The notes under the pieces are model-generated. The model had not been told where the DNA came from. It saw only the letters and a list, made by a program, of their open reading frames with translations, and did no database searches. The position numbers and the translations under genes are program-made. Below are positions 21,740 through 33,612 of a stretch of DNA of 64,000 nucleotides, piece after piece; position 1 is the first letter of the stretch, and the number at the start of each line of letters is the position of its first letter. Where the stretch lies: positions 7,118,501-7,182,500 of the forward strand of contig NW_023503608.1 of NCBI RefSeq assembly GCF_014529535.1. Direction: 5' to 3'. The DNA is from Bradysia coprophila (lineage: Eukaryota; Arthropoda; Insecta; Diptera; Sciaridae).

Positions 21740-24700
21740 TCAGACAATTACAAGTTACACATTCATCTGTTAACGGGAGCGACGACAAAAATGTTTCTTA
21801 CCATCGGCTAATTGCCTTCTTATAGCAAAATGTATGCCAAAACTAATGAAGTAAAAGATTTTGTGTCAGAAAATCTACAACAACAGAAGAAACAAATTCG
21901 ATTCGACAATTATTCTTGTATAATACAGATAGAAAATCGACCTATTTCTTTTGATTCTAATCTGATTATTATTGTCAAGTGTAGCTATCAGTGACTAAAA
22001 CAGGATTATTTCCTTTTAAAATTCAGAAAATGATCGTTTGCTAAAAGAGTCCAAATGCAAAGGACAGTGGAATTGAAGACAGTTTAGTAGGGAGAGGAGG
22101 AGAGAAGTGGCAGAGGTGCATCATATTGGAAGAGGAGGTTCATCAGATATATAAAATATTGACCGATTTAATGTAGGTATCTACTTTATCACTTTAAAAA
22201 CTTTTGATACTTTTGAATATTTTTGACGGTTGAATTGAATGTCGGTACCGGTTACTATCCATATCTATTTATCCCGCTCGATTTCGCTATCAACAATATA
22301 ACTGATTTTTAACAGATCAAAACATACGAACTGTCTGCTATAAATATGAAAAGTTAGAAATATTTCCAATTACTAAAAAAGTTATCTCGAAGATCACCAA
22401 GAAGACAAAGGAGTGTAAAACATGCAAATATGATTTCTCAAGAAAGAATGATTGTTTTTTTTTCGTTTGGTTCAAGCATTTACCATTAAAAATAACATTT
22501 CATTTACTAGTTAACTCAAGCGAGAAAAATTCACTGACGATGAGAACGTGATTACCGACTTAACACATTTCTGACTGACTTTCAATCCTCGAATGCAATG
22601 GATATGATTTCAATTGACTGATCGACTCTTTACGCATTGTTCACTTCTTTTAAATATTTACTTTTCAACTGAATACATTAAAAAAAACCATACATATCAA
22701 GTGTCTTGTCAATAGACAACTGAAGACGGTGTAATCTTTTCAAGAGGGTAAAAAAATGGTGATTTGTCTCTCACGCGATCTATCATGCAAATTAAAAATT
22801 GTACAAAATCGTCAAGAGATTTGAAAAATATTTCTGATTTCAAACAAAAACAACGAAGAACAACAATGAAAATGAGTTAAAAGCGTTTGTCTAATAACAT
22901 TCAACAGATCACATTAAAGTTCTTTGAACCGCAAAAATAACCGAGAGACACGACACAATCTGCAAATATATATTCAAATGAAAAAAAATATTCTGAAGCT
23001 CCGAATCTAATATAAATAGCACATAGTAAAATGATCCCACCCACTTAATCTATTAAATCTTAGCATGTAATCGAGTCTGTGTATAATATAGGTAAACACT
23101 CAAACACAAAAATAATCCAAATTGGGATCCGAGAGAGGAGAAATAAAAAACGAAAATATTAAGAAAATCGATTCTCAGACAACGATCACACTGAACATAT
23201 CATAACTGTGACGACGCCAATAAAATTGTAAAAAAAAGTATCCGAAATATAATTAGACCGCAATTAACTCGTATGTGAAGTTAATTTCATTGAACGCTGA
23301 AGCGCCAGATAATTACATCATTACCATATCGCATCGTAGCATATTTATTCGAACAGAAATCATAGAAATGATCAGAAATATGATCAGTGAGATTGCGGTT
23401 TTTGTTGTTGAAACAACAATTTATTGCCATTAGATTCAATTTATTGAAACTTTTTTCGAAAATTATGGTAATGTACCTAATGTGCAGAGTAATGACCACA
23501 GAATAGAATTACTGAAAGAATTACGCTATAAACAGAGACATAAAGTGTATTTGATTATAGACTTTGGTTAATTTGTTAGTAATAGGTAGGTGTGCATGCC
23601 TAAAAGAAACCTCCGTTGCATCAAAATGGCCTAATGGTTTGTTGACTTTAGATTAAATTCCTGAAGAAGCGACTTACCTCATTTGAGTGTGCTGCATCCA
23701 AATACACATGTCACATACGGCTATTCATCTGTTATCGATAATGGTCCTTGATATAGTCAAAAGCATGTTAAACAAATTGAAGTACAAGATTTCAAAATCA
23801 ATCGATTAAAAATACTTTTATCGATCGAAGTAATAAACCGCGATAATGTCTGTAACATGTTAAGGCTTAGTGCACTTTCCCACAAAGACGTAACGTTATA
23901 AGTATTTCATGATACAGCTTTTTCTCAAGGTTTGAAGAACATTATTATGCGCTGGAGCAGCGAGGCACCTTATTTGTCGAAATGAAATGTGGATACATAA
24001 CTCTTGGGAAAACAGAGTGTTATTTCCAAGTTAAAGAATCTCGTTTGCCTTAGTCTTAGGGGTAAAAACGCCTTGAAATTTAGATTAACTCGAAACCTGA
24101 AATTTTACATGTAATATCTCATCATTGAGGTATATCATTAGTGCGGCCAACGTTTAAGTATTTGGAATTAATAATCCCCATAATATGGAACCATTTAGAA
24201 AAGGTTAGAAAAGGTTTTGTACTCCGACTTAATTTAGTTAAAACTGAAAACTGAAGCTCAAACTTCCTAGGAGATATAACCGTTACCCTTGGGTAGTTGC
24301 AAAAGTGCATTTTATATTCGTCATCTTCATTAATTGAGCGCTCCATCAATTTTTATAGTCATCTGCATTTCTTTGGAATTACTGTCTCAACACTTGAGCA
24401 AATTGTTCTTTTCTTTTATTTCCTCATATTTCGCTTTCGTGTTAAACACACAAAAAAAATCTATTCAAAGAACATATATAATCTGAGAGATTGAATCGGA
24501 TGGTACCATACAGGTTACCAGTATTCATTTGACATTGCGTAACTATCGTGCGTCGAGGTTGGGTGTTGTTGAGCTCTAGCTGTGAATATTATAGCCTTGA
24601 CTGTGATCTTGATTTTTTTGTGAAATTATTTGTTATTTGTTGTAGAATTCATATAAGTCAGTGAAATTTTTATAATTGAAAAGTGAAATAATTTTGGCTC

Positions 24701-25138
24701 AGACTTTAAAAATCAACAGATATACGAAATGGATATGCTGACTAAAATTGTGAGTTTTGAAGTGGTAAAATTCTATGTTAAATGTGTCCCTAATAAACTC
24801 ATAAAATAATTTCGCAATATCACATAAATAAAAAAAAATCAATTAAATTCCGCAATTCTCAAAAATTTCAATTTTCGCTAACACAAAATTATATTCTCAC
24901 TTGTCATTTTAACTGAAATATTCAAATTTCTGACTTAAGAACATTATTTGCGTCTACTAAAGTAGAGATTAGAGCTGTAAAATAGGGGTATGTGATTGAT
25001 GAAGGACCGAGACTGGCATAGTCCAAAAAAATTATTATAATCCCTAAATGTCAAAAATCGATTTTAAAGTTTTTTAAAAATTCATTTACAATTGCGACAA
25101 ATCATAGAAGCTAAATTTTCGAGTTTTCGGTCTCTAAC
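21740..25138. other. Intergenic; repeat fragments only
   Basis: No gene. A decayed 'ATCGATAAC' family copy (ATTCATCTGTTAACGGGAGC and AAGTAAAAGATTTTG) lies at about 21760-21870, and a better copy is listed at 23709. About 22085-22150 is purine-rich (GGAGAGGAGGAGAGAAG). Confidence 0.45.
23709..23865. mobile_element. 'ATCGATAAC' MITE family copy
   Basis: CACATACGGCTATTCATC, then TGTTATCGATAA, AGCATGTTAAACAAATTGAAG, TACAAGATTTCAAA and finally GTCTGTAACATG follow the same order as the 30373 copy. Non-coding and diverged. Confidence 0.6.
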
Positions 25139-25144
25139 GTTCAC

Positions 25145-25533
25145 GGCCTACTTTTTGGAAACTAATTTCTTGAATTTCTCGAAATTTCTCGAATTTTCTT
25201 GAATTTCTTAAAATTTCTCGAATTCGAGAAATTCGAGAAACTTCAAGAAACTCGAGAAATTAGTTTCTTGAAATTTCTTGAATTTCTCGAAGTTTCTCGA
25301 ATTTCTTGAATTTTCTGGAATTTCTTGAAATTTCTCTAATTCGAGAAAATCAAGAAACTTTGAGAAATTCAAGAAATATTTCTCGAAGTTTCTTGAATTT
25401 CTCGAAGTTTCTTGAATTTCTCGAAGTTTCTTGAATTTCTCGAAGTTTCTTGAATTTCTCGAAGTTTCTTGAATTTCTCAAAGTTTCTTGATTTTCTCGA
25501 TTTTCTCTAAAAGTTTCTAAAAAGTAGGCCCTG
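25145..25533. mobile_element. 389-bp hAT-like MITE with an internal self-complementary satellite
   Basis: The ends GGCCTACTTTTTGGAAAC and GTTTCTAAAAAGTAGGCCCTG are inverted repeats. GTTCAC lies outside both. The right side reads GTTCACAC, an 8-bp duplication if five bases (ACCAG) were lost at the left junction. The interior consists of TTTCTCGAA and TTTCTTGAA words in both orientations, including about six 19-bp units from roughly 25380 to 25500. The whole element is strongly self-complementary. Confidence 0.7.
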
Positions 25534-27211
25534 GTTCACACCTATTACGACCTCTACCAAAAACTTTCTTTGAGATTTTTGTTAGCTGTATTAGTCCTAT
25601 TTTACTAACTGTAGTCCAATTCTACAGAAAAAAAATGCGGAAGAAGTTTATCGAAAAAGTCTTTTTTGTGAGTCGTCAAAGTTCGCCAGCTAAGAAAAAT
25701 TAAGTGGATCTTAAACTTTCAAATTCGGAAATTCATTTAGAAAAACATTCGATTTGTGCTCAAGTTAAATTCTTGTGGATGATTAATATTTCCCCCCTCA
25801 CAGATTAGAAATCTTACGTAGCAGTCTAGCACCGCTAATATAACCCTTTGGATTTTGCAATTTTTTGGAGAATATTTTTTGTGACTCGGTACTAAACTCG
25901 GTGTAATACATAAATTGGGGACCAGGTTTTTGACAATTTGTTAGCGAGAACATTAAATTTGTTCGGAGAGTACTTGCAAGATTTCTGAGCCGTGCTTAAA
26001 TCCAGTTTCATACAAAATCTCTTACTTCATTCATTTTAACATAAAATTTTCTGTATAACAGGATTTCAATACCTATTTTTGTAGGATATTTCGATACCAG
26101 ATGACAACCCGTTTCTCGAAAATCAGGAAATGATTATGCTAGTCTAAATTTAAATTTTGAAATAAATCGTTTGCCCCTCGCAAAATATAAATTCTTTGAA
26201 TCATACGCGATTACCTATTGAGATATTTACCTAAAAAGCGCGGGAATAATTGTTTATAAAAAATAATTTAGTGGTCATTTCTCCCGTCATTTTAACGATT
26301 GTAATAAAAAAAAATTCGTATTAAGAAAAATCACTCACAACACACACCTACCATTGTGGTGCTTCATAAAGTTGTCGGCTTTTTCATTGTAAGAAAGACG
26401 AAAAACACGATACATTATCAAAATAAACATAGAGAATTTGCGAGTTTTTTTACGATATCTGAGCCATCTAAGTCATTTCATAGAGTCCCTGATTGTTCTT
26501 TTTACAAGTGGTCGCTTCCGAAGGGCGAGGATTCTCTAAAAATGTCTTCATATTTATCGCTCGCAATTTTAGAAGTGTGAATGTCCCTTAACAGCTCTAT
26601 ATTGCTAGAAATATTCAGGGCCAGTCGAACTAGATATCTAGCAGCCAGCCCGGACCTGGAAACATTAATGGGTATGGGTATAATGACTTAAAATATTCTT
26701 TATTGACTGTCCCAATCCATAAACAATCGCATAATTGGATTAAATTAAACAGTCAAAAATTCAGGCGATGCACTCGTAATACTTGTGCGATTTTTTTTTT
26801 TATAGGATGGCGTAGGATGATTATTTTTGGATGAGGTGTACACTCGTACATTTATCATAGCAGTCACAACAATTACATGTTTTAGCTATTAATTCAAGTT
26901 AATGATGTGAATTTCGACTCTTATGGTAAATGGTAAGACAAATTGTCACACTGAATGATTTATAAGTTTTCACATTAAAAAAAAATGAGTGTAGTTCTCC
27001 GTTCCAAAATGAAAGAGAACGGATATTTCATCTATTAACGATAGCAACGATAAAAAGAAAGCGGTGATCTTTGAGTCAAAGACTTTGACTAATGCCTATA
27101 AATAAATTTCGTACAATATGACGTCGATGTATTTTGCAAACCTTATCCCCCATTTTATTTCCTTAGAAAGAGCCCTTCTAAAGATTGGTCAATTAATGTT
27201 AAAACTTTTAG
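25534..27211. other. Intergenic and upstream region of the second cuticle gene
   Basis: No gene of its own. Somewhere here should lie the micro-exon 1 and promoter of the 27.2-kb cuticle gene. A candidate TATA (TATAAATAA, about 27100) and a candidate ATG directly followed by GTAAAT (26923) are seen, but neither is proven. Confidence 0.35.
26616..26658. mobile_element. Possible 43-bp hAT micro-element
   Basis: CAGGGCC at the left and GGACCTG at the right are near-inverted tips. GAAATATT (26608-26615) and GAAACATT (26659-26666) flank them as an 8-bp duplication with one mismatch. It would be an extremely reduced element or a coincidence. Confidence 0.3.
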
Positions 27212-28218
27212 GTAACGACAATACTTTTGGCAATAATTAGCGTTAAAATGTGCCGCTCCGGATACGCAGCTTCTAAGCTCACAGTAGCGCAACCATATCC
27301 TTCATACAACATCATAGAGCCAGATGGTAAGAGCAACTCTTACATAATATAATGAATTTCAGTAAACGGTAACACGAAAAATAGGTCCTGGAACGTATGC
27401 GTTTGGTTACGAAATCGATGATGTTGCAACGGGCAACAAACAGTTCAGAAATGAGGAAAGACTCCGAAACGGAACAGTTCAAGGATCATATGGTTCAGTG
27501 TTACCTGATGGAACGATATCAATAACAAAATATGTGGCCGATGAAAATGGTTATCGGTGAGACGAATAGTCAGACTGTATGTAGATCAATGAATACCCAT
27601 TCAGCTTTCAGATCAAAAATAATTAACAAAAATCCACGACCGATGACGAGCGAAAATATTCTAGACAATCATCAGCGGCCGTCGTCATCTGCAGAAATTT
27701 CACCAGACGTGGCAGCGATGATTCTGTCACAAAAAAGACCGATCAAACCTATTCAACCTACGAAAATGGAGGTAAAACCTCAACCAGTATTACCAACCCC
27801 ACAGCCTTCACTATCCAATCACAAGAATGTCTTTGGCTTTAATTTTCCGAACTTTTTCGAACCACAATCAAACCCACCGGCCTCATCTAAACCAATGAAT
27901 CAACCGATTCAGACGATCAATGATCGTTTCCATTCACCCATCTATGAGAGTAAAACTCAGGAGAATGCAGCGTTCTTTCAGAATTCCAAACTGCACAAGT
28001 TCTTCCACAGTCCACATTATATTCAGAATATTTATGGTAAATACGTTATGAATCCGGAAATTAATGATGATCAAATGGTAGATGATATGTTTGTTACTGA
28101 TGAAGAACCCATAGTCGGAATGGCGAGTCCCTTAACGAAGGAGGCAATTTGGTACAAGGATCACGTAAATAACAAAAGAGTTAGGAATGCGAACAGCGTT
28201 TTTATGAGAGACTATTAA
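27212..28218 (+). CDS. Cuticular protein with RR domain and long Pro-rich tail; first exon missing
   Basis: Exons 27212-27326, 27385-27556 and 27612-28218 join in phase at GT-AG sites to the stop TAA at 28216-28218. The first of these opens after an AG with VTTILLAIISVK, a signal-peptide core, so a tiny upstream exon supplying the initiator Met is expected, as in the other cuticle genes. The internal ATG at 27248 would give a protein lacking a signal. The RR domain reads TYAFGYEIDDVATGN, then NGTVQGSYGSVLPDGT and KYVADENGYR, closer to RR-1. It is followed by ~200 residues rich in Pro, Gln and Ser with no repeat. Function: secreted chitin-binding cuticle component. The 55-base second intron is near the lower size limit. 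Confidence 0.85.
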
Positions 28219-29439
28219 TGGGAAATATAATTAACAAGACGAGGGAAAAATTTAACTGATCGACCAGTAAGCAACACCAAAATTTAAGAATTTCAATGAC
28301 CCCATTCAATCCCACATTATTTAATAAATAAATAAATAAAAAAAAATCAGAGAAAAAATACCTTTTACACTGTAAAATTAACTCTCGAAATAAAAACCAT
28401 AATGCCATCTAACCTACTTGTGAAAATAACTTGATATTTGTTAGTGAAACTCAAAGTATTGTCAAAACGATTTCATTGCTGAAAATGTATCGCAATTTGT
28501 CAAACAAACCATTTTGTACTATCGGAGCCAGTATTTGCTTCTAGTCCTTATACGTATACTAATTTGCTTTTCCTATTATATCAATGCAGTAAATTTGATG
28601 TCGACCATTACAAATAACTGTCAAGCTCGGCCACATTAAATTTTCATTTGCGTTGTATACCAGGCTTAGAATTTTTCAATTTAATTTTTATGCTAAGTGA
28701 ATTTGGGTGAGAAGCTTAGATTTGCATGGATTTTTTATTTTAAGGGTTCACGGATTATTTCTATAATTAACGTCTTTGTCAGCACTCTACGTCACCGTCG
28801 GCTTCATTTCCATTGATATTGAGAAGCTCTGGGTAATGAGGTCGTTCATATAGTAAAATGCATGTTAAAAAATTGAAGTACAAGATTTGAAATCAACAGA
28901 TTAATACTTTGAACGATAGAAGTAATAGACCCGTCTGCAACAGAAATAATATTAATTAATTAGAAAGGCTACTACAGTCCGTTTCACACTCGAAATGCCC
29001 ACCATTTCAATAAACTTCAATTCAAAGAAAATGTTGTTAAATCTTATTTCGGATTGCTGGAAATCTGTTGAGACGACTCTGACACGAAAATTTGTTAACA
29101 ATGTGCACAAAGGCCGGTGGAATTGTTAAACATTTTTTTGTTTTATCCTTAAATTCTGTTTACTATGACAATAGTTATTTACATGACAAGGGATAAAAAG
29201 TTGAAAAGTATAATTTTTGTGACAGTTCACCGAGGCGAAGCCGATGTCAACAAGCACACTTTACAACTTTTTATCCCAAGTTTTGTAATAAATAAATAAT
29301 GTTGTGAGCGTTGAAACTTAATTATATTCCACTCACATGCATGTCAAAGAAATTTCATGTTAAAGTTAACACAGTTCTCAAGTCTTCAATTTTGAAATGA
29401 TCCTTTGGCTCCATTTGTTAACCAGTTTTATTTGATAAG
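28219..29439. other. Intergenic; one MITE relic
   Basis: Contains a decayed 'ATCGATAAC' family copy at about 28820-28945 (GAGAAGCTCTGGGTAATGAG, ATGCATGTTAAAAAATTGAAG, GTACAAGATTTGAAAT). No gene found. Confidence 0.5.
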
Positions 29440-29901
29440 GACGTGGAACCTCGTGGAATAACGGATGAACTGAGCGACGACAGTTTAGCAGAAGTATTAT
29501 ATGATTTTCGATCGAAAAAACATGGGTCTGATGAAGAAAGCGACGACGACGATGAAGAGGACGATGATGATGATAACTGGGAACGAGATGATGGTATCCA
29601 TGAAGTTTGGGAAGATGACAATGATTACGATCATGTCAAATATGTGAAAGAAGTTGGTGAATGGAAAGAAATTGAGGATAGGGATTATGAAGATGATGAC
29701 TACGAAGAGTTTGAAGAAGATCACTGGGTGGAAGAAAGTCATCATGGAAGGTGGTCCGAAGTGGTCGAAGAGGTTGAAGATGAGGGCGCTGATGAGGATG
29801 AATGGGAGGAGTTTGATAATGATGATGATGATGAGCATGATGAAAATGTCGGGGATGGTTCAGAGGATGAAGATTGGGAGGAATGGGCGGAAGAGAGATG
29901 A
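29440..29901 (+). CDS. Highly acidic Asp/Glu-rich protein segment (exon?)
   Basis: An open frame of about 153 codons ends in TGA at 29899-29901. It contains no internal ATG, so if real it is a terminal exon entered at the AG of ...TTTGATAAG at 29438-29439. The residues are roughly half Asp and Glu with regularly placed Trp (DNWERDD, EVWEDD, DHWVEE, EDWEEWAEER) and aromatic positions between acidic runs. Regular Trp/Tyr spacing argues against a plain GAT/GAA microsatellite. No known domain. Acidic proteins of this kind can be secreted calcium- or matrix-binding factors or histone/chromatin binders. An ATG at 29397 begins a short hydrophobic frame (MILWLHLLTSFI) in another phase. Confidence 0.45.
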   Translation, partial: DVEPRGITDELSDDSLAEVLYDFRSKKHGSDEESDDDDEEDDDDDNWERDDGIHEVWEDDNDYDHVKYVKEVGEWKEIEDRDYEDDDYEEFEEDHWVEESHHGRWSEVVEEVEDEGADEDEWEEFDNDDDDEHDENVGDGSEDEDWEEWAEER

Positions 29902-32302
29902 AGAATTTCATTTTCAATTTAGATACTGTTTCTTTTACCACCAAAATAACTTAGAATTATAAGATTATAAAACTTTTAAGCCACGCTAATACTTAAAATT
30001 AATTAATTTATTTATTTATTGAAATTGAGATAAATAAACATTAGGAAGATGAGCAAACAAACGACTTTATCTGATAAAAAAACTATACTTCAGGCGATTC
30101 ACTACTTCCGGAAATATTCACTAAAAGCAACTACTTAAAACAGCAACTCCAACCCGCATCATGCCACTCTCTGAAATACCTTCTATGCGATTTTTTTTCG
30201 ACATTCTTTTCCATTTACTCAAAACAATAGGGTATCGACGAACTTAATTAAATTTAAGTTAATGAACTGGGCCATGCGAGTTCCCTCTATTTTGCACATA
30301 TTACCTAGGGTATCTTTATCGTCTATTATATGCAACTGGAGATTCATAATCTAAAGAAGTTATAATCTTAACCTGTCACATACGGCTGTCACTTTCATCT
30401 GTTATCGATAACGACGGCAAAAATAATGAGAAGCTCTGGGTAATATGGTCTTTGATATAGTAAAATGCATGTTAAAAAAATTGAAGTACAAGATTTGAAA
30501 TTAACAGATTGGAAGTTAGACCCGATAATAATACTGGTCATATGTTTACGTTCTGTAATGGGCTAACAATGTCCCGCCTTTCAGCAGTAAATTCAGAATG
30601 CAATAAAGTACATGGAAAATTTTAATTTAGTAGACCAACAATAAATGTGATACAAAGCAAATTAAAGCTTTAAAAGGATTATAATCAACTCTATTCCATT
30701 TATCATAATTTGTATTCAAAAGATTTAATGCCCGACGCATTATTTGTCAATCTCGTTACTTCCATTTTCCTATATCACAAGCAAAAAAGTAAGAGGAACA
30801 AAATGAGGAACAGTGATGTACTGAACTCTTTTTTTTAATAAGTCCTTTATTCATCACTCCAATAAATTTCTGTGTGGAGTACAATGTACCTCTATCGATA
30901 GATCTAGACTGATATATGCTGTTACATTCAATGTGTAGGTATAGTCATCTTTACCACGAGATTCCATCAGTACTGTGCGGTGTATGATAAGTAAGTATAT
31001 AAATAGTGAGAGACTGAAGAAAATGCTATTGAATTTTTATTAAAGTTGCGCCTGTAAAGACAGAAACTTGCATGTCTAAATTTAGGAGATATAACGAATG
31101 TGATGAAGGACGCCTAATTAGTCTTTCTCTGTACGGCTACGTAGCTTTTACTGAATCTAATTTTAGCAGTGTAACAAAGAGTAGTGACAAATACAGTCTC
31201 CGAAATTTACACTTATTCATCTGTTATCGATAGTGAAGAGAAATATAACGATTGGTTCTACCTAATGAGGGAGAAATTTCAGTAAATTCAAATGAAGTAA
31301 AAGATTTGATGAAAGGGCTTACATCAGTAGATGAAGTAAAAGACTTGATAATTGCAGTCCTTGCAGTCTGATATAACGGTATGCAATATTTAAATTGTTA
31401 GAATGGTATTTTCATATATATACACCACACATCACGACAGTTTGGAAACATTTTTCGATCTATTGCCCTGTCTAATAAAAATGTTTTTTATTTTCGTATC
31501 AACTATCAACCTCGAATATTGCAATCATGCAACAGAAATGGTTAATTTAAGAAATTGCAAACGCTTCTCAGCCAGGAAGTATTGTTATATAAATCTGTTT
31601 TTGAAACTCAAATTATCGGCAAGGTAAGGAAACCAAGTATTTTACCTCAAGACTTCCTTTATTCTGAGCCGTTCACATGTTACAATTGATGCGACAGGCT
31701 TAACGTGTACCGCCTTCAGTGGTCGACATTGTCTGCAAATGTATAAGTTTTCATTACACCCAATATAATGTTGAATGATGTCTGCTACAATTTCAATTAA
31801 AAAGTGAACATGGTGTAATCATGTAATTAATAGTTTGGATAGTTCCATTGCACCAATTATTTATTCAAGAAATTTTATAAAGCTAACGAAAAACTTCCCA
31901 TACAACGAATGTCGATCAACATAAGCTTCGAACTGGTAAGATGATTATACATATTATTTACAGTAAAGTAACTAATTAGTAATTTTCCAATTAAAATGGT
32001 AAAAAAATGCACTTTTATTCCACATGAACGCGAATATGTAACATTTGAACAATATTCATGTACGAATATTACAATGCAGTTGATGAAAAAACCACTTATA
32101 ATTTGCCAACTGACACAAATTTATGCAAATATCGAATGAATATGCAAAAAAATCAATTAAAATTTGCCAAAAAGAAGTAAAGCCATGTGGCTGCACATGG
32201 AGATCCTGCCAATGTGTACCTAGCTACTAGAAGGGTGCAGAATGTAGAAGGGTGCAAGTTACCAGCAAATACCCTGTACCAGTTCGGTTTGAATTTTTCA
32301 TA
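29902..32302. other. Intergenic; MITE relics
   Basis: No gene. Besides the copy at 30373, a weak 'ATCGATAAC' copy lies at about 31215-31340 (TTCATCTGTTATCGATAGTG, AAGTAAAAGATTTGATG). Confidence 0.45.
30373..30560. mobile_element. 'ATCGATAAC' MITE family copy (inverted relative to 8054)
   Basis: Begins CTGTCACATACGGCTGTCAC and ATCTGTTATCGATAACGAC, continues AGAAGCTCTGGGTAATATGG and TTGAAGTACAAGATTTGAAA, and ends near CTGGTCATATG...CTGTAATGG. It aligns along its full length with the complement of 56479-56660. Non-coding. Confidence 0.7.
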
Positions 32303-33610
32303 CAATGGCGGACTTTCAATTTTGTGCACTATTTTGATTCAGCTGTTCGACCAGCTGGTCCATAAAAAATGGCAACAGTGGTTTGCTTATTATCGTCAAC
32401 AATACAACTAAAGAGATTCTCATATGAGTCGAATGCGTCGAATGTACCACTAACATCGGGCGTACATTTGTTTCAATCCGAATTGGGTACATTAATTGTA
32501 TGATGAAAATCTTTAGATTATTTAGAAAATAAAATCATTTTAGACGTAGAGTATAGTCTTATTAAAATAATTTAGATGCTGAGACTGTTGCATAGAAAAA
32601 TCTACGAGTAGGTGAATTCCAAAATTCAAAAGCTTTCTGTTTCAATGCCTAAATCTGTGTTATAAAACAAATGCTCTACAAAACTTTTGACCACCGCGAG
32701 TTGTTTAATCATCGGAATTCAACGGAAAAGTAAGAACCAATGAGAAATTCGATGGCATGAATGCCATTGACATAAAGAGACTAGAAGGTAGATTCAAATA
32801 AAAGAATTTAATTCATGTAACACTTTATGAAGTTCAATAAATTAGAAAATGGGTTGTCCATGTCCACTCAAAATATGTTTTCCATGCGAAACATGTTTTC
32901 CATGCGAAACATGTTTTCCATGCGAAACATGTTTTCCATGCGAATGCTTTACCATACGAAACATACTTTCGAAACATGTTTTCCTGCGAAATATACTTTT
33001 CCATATGAAACATACTTTCCATTCGAAACATGTTTTACATTCGAAATATGCTTTTCATACGAAACATAGTTTCCATTCGAAATATGTTTTCCATGCGAAA
33101 CGTGTTTTCCATGCGAAACTTGTTTTCCATTCGAAACGTGTTTTCCATTCGAAACCTGTTTTCCATGTGAAACATGTTTTTCATTCGAAACATGTTTTAT
33201 ATTTGAAATACGTTTTCAATTCGAAACATGTTTTCCATTCGAAGCATGTTTACCATTCGAAACATGTTTTCCATTCGAAACATGTTTTCCATTCGAAACA
33301 TGTTTTCCATGCAAAACAATATCTTTTCATAGAAAATTGTTCCTATTTTTTTAATTTAAATTTTCAAATTTTGCGCCGCATCGACGTTACTTTCTACTCT
33401 TTTATATCCATGTATACCGACGCATACATTTGCATTAAAAAACAACGAATACACTCTCTTTAGTTTTATTGTTAGCGATAATAAACAAACCACTGTTGCC
33501 ATTTTTATCTAACTCCTGATTATAAAATTAACTGAGTATGCTTGTTTACATTGGCCAGCTGGTCAAACAGCTGAATTAAAATAGTGCACAAAATTGAAAT
33601 TCGGCCACTG
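32303..33610. mobile_element. 1.3-kb TA-flanked foldback element carrying a minisatellite
   Basis: Left end CAATGGCGGACTTTCAATTT and, on the other strand, right end CAGTGGCCGAATTTCAATTT continue as inverted repeats through GTGCACTATTTTRATTCAGC and CAGCTGG, then AAATGGCAACAGTGGTTTG and TTATTATCG, about 100 bp in all. TA flanks both ends (32301-32302, 33611-33612). CAGTG-like ends with TA fit Tc1/mariner. The right arm has an extra ~35 bp. No transposase; the interior is mostly the 18-bp minisatellite. Confidence 0.8.
32870..33319. repeat. 18-bp minisatellite, about 25 units
   Basis: Tandem units of GTTTTCCATKCGAAACAT. Early units have CCATGCGAAA and later ones CCATTCGAAA. Each unit contains the palindrome AAACATGTTT and, in many units, TTCGAA, so both strands can form hairpins. 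Because 18 is a multiple of three, long frames stay open on both strands (repeated HSKHVF or CETCFP peptides), but nothing suggests they are translated. Confidence 0.9.
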
Positions 33611-33612
33611 TA

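Noticed and set aside
29497-29838. Antisense frames across the acidic ORF (poly-Ile and His/Pro rich)
   Set aside because: They are complements of GAT/GAA-rich codons and carry no independent signal.
32849-33463. 204-codon open frame with repeated HSKHVF peptide
   Set aside because: It is produced by the 18-bp minisatellite, whose unit is a multiple of three; the opposite strand is open too, so openness is not evidence of coding.
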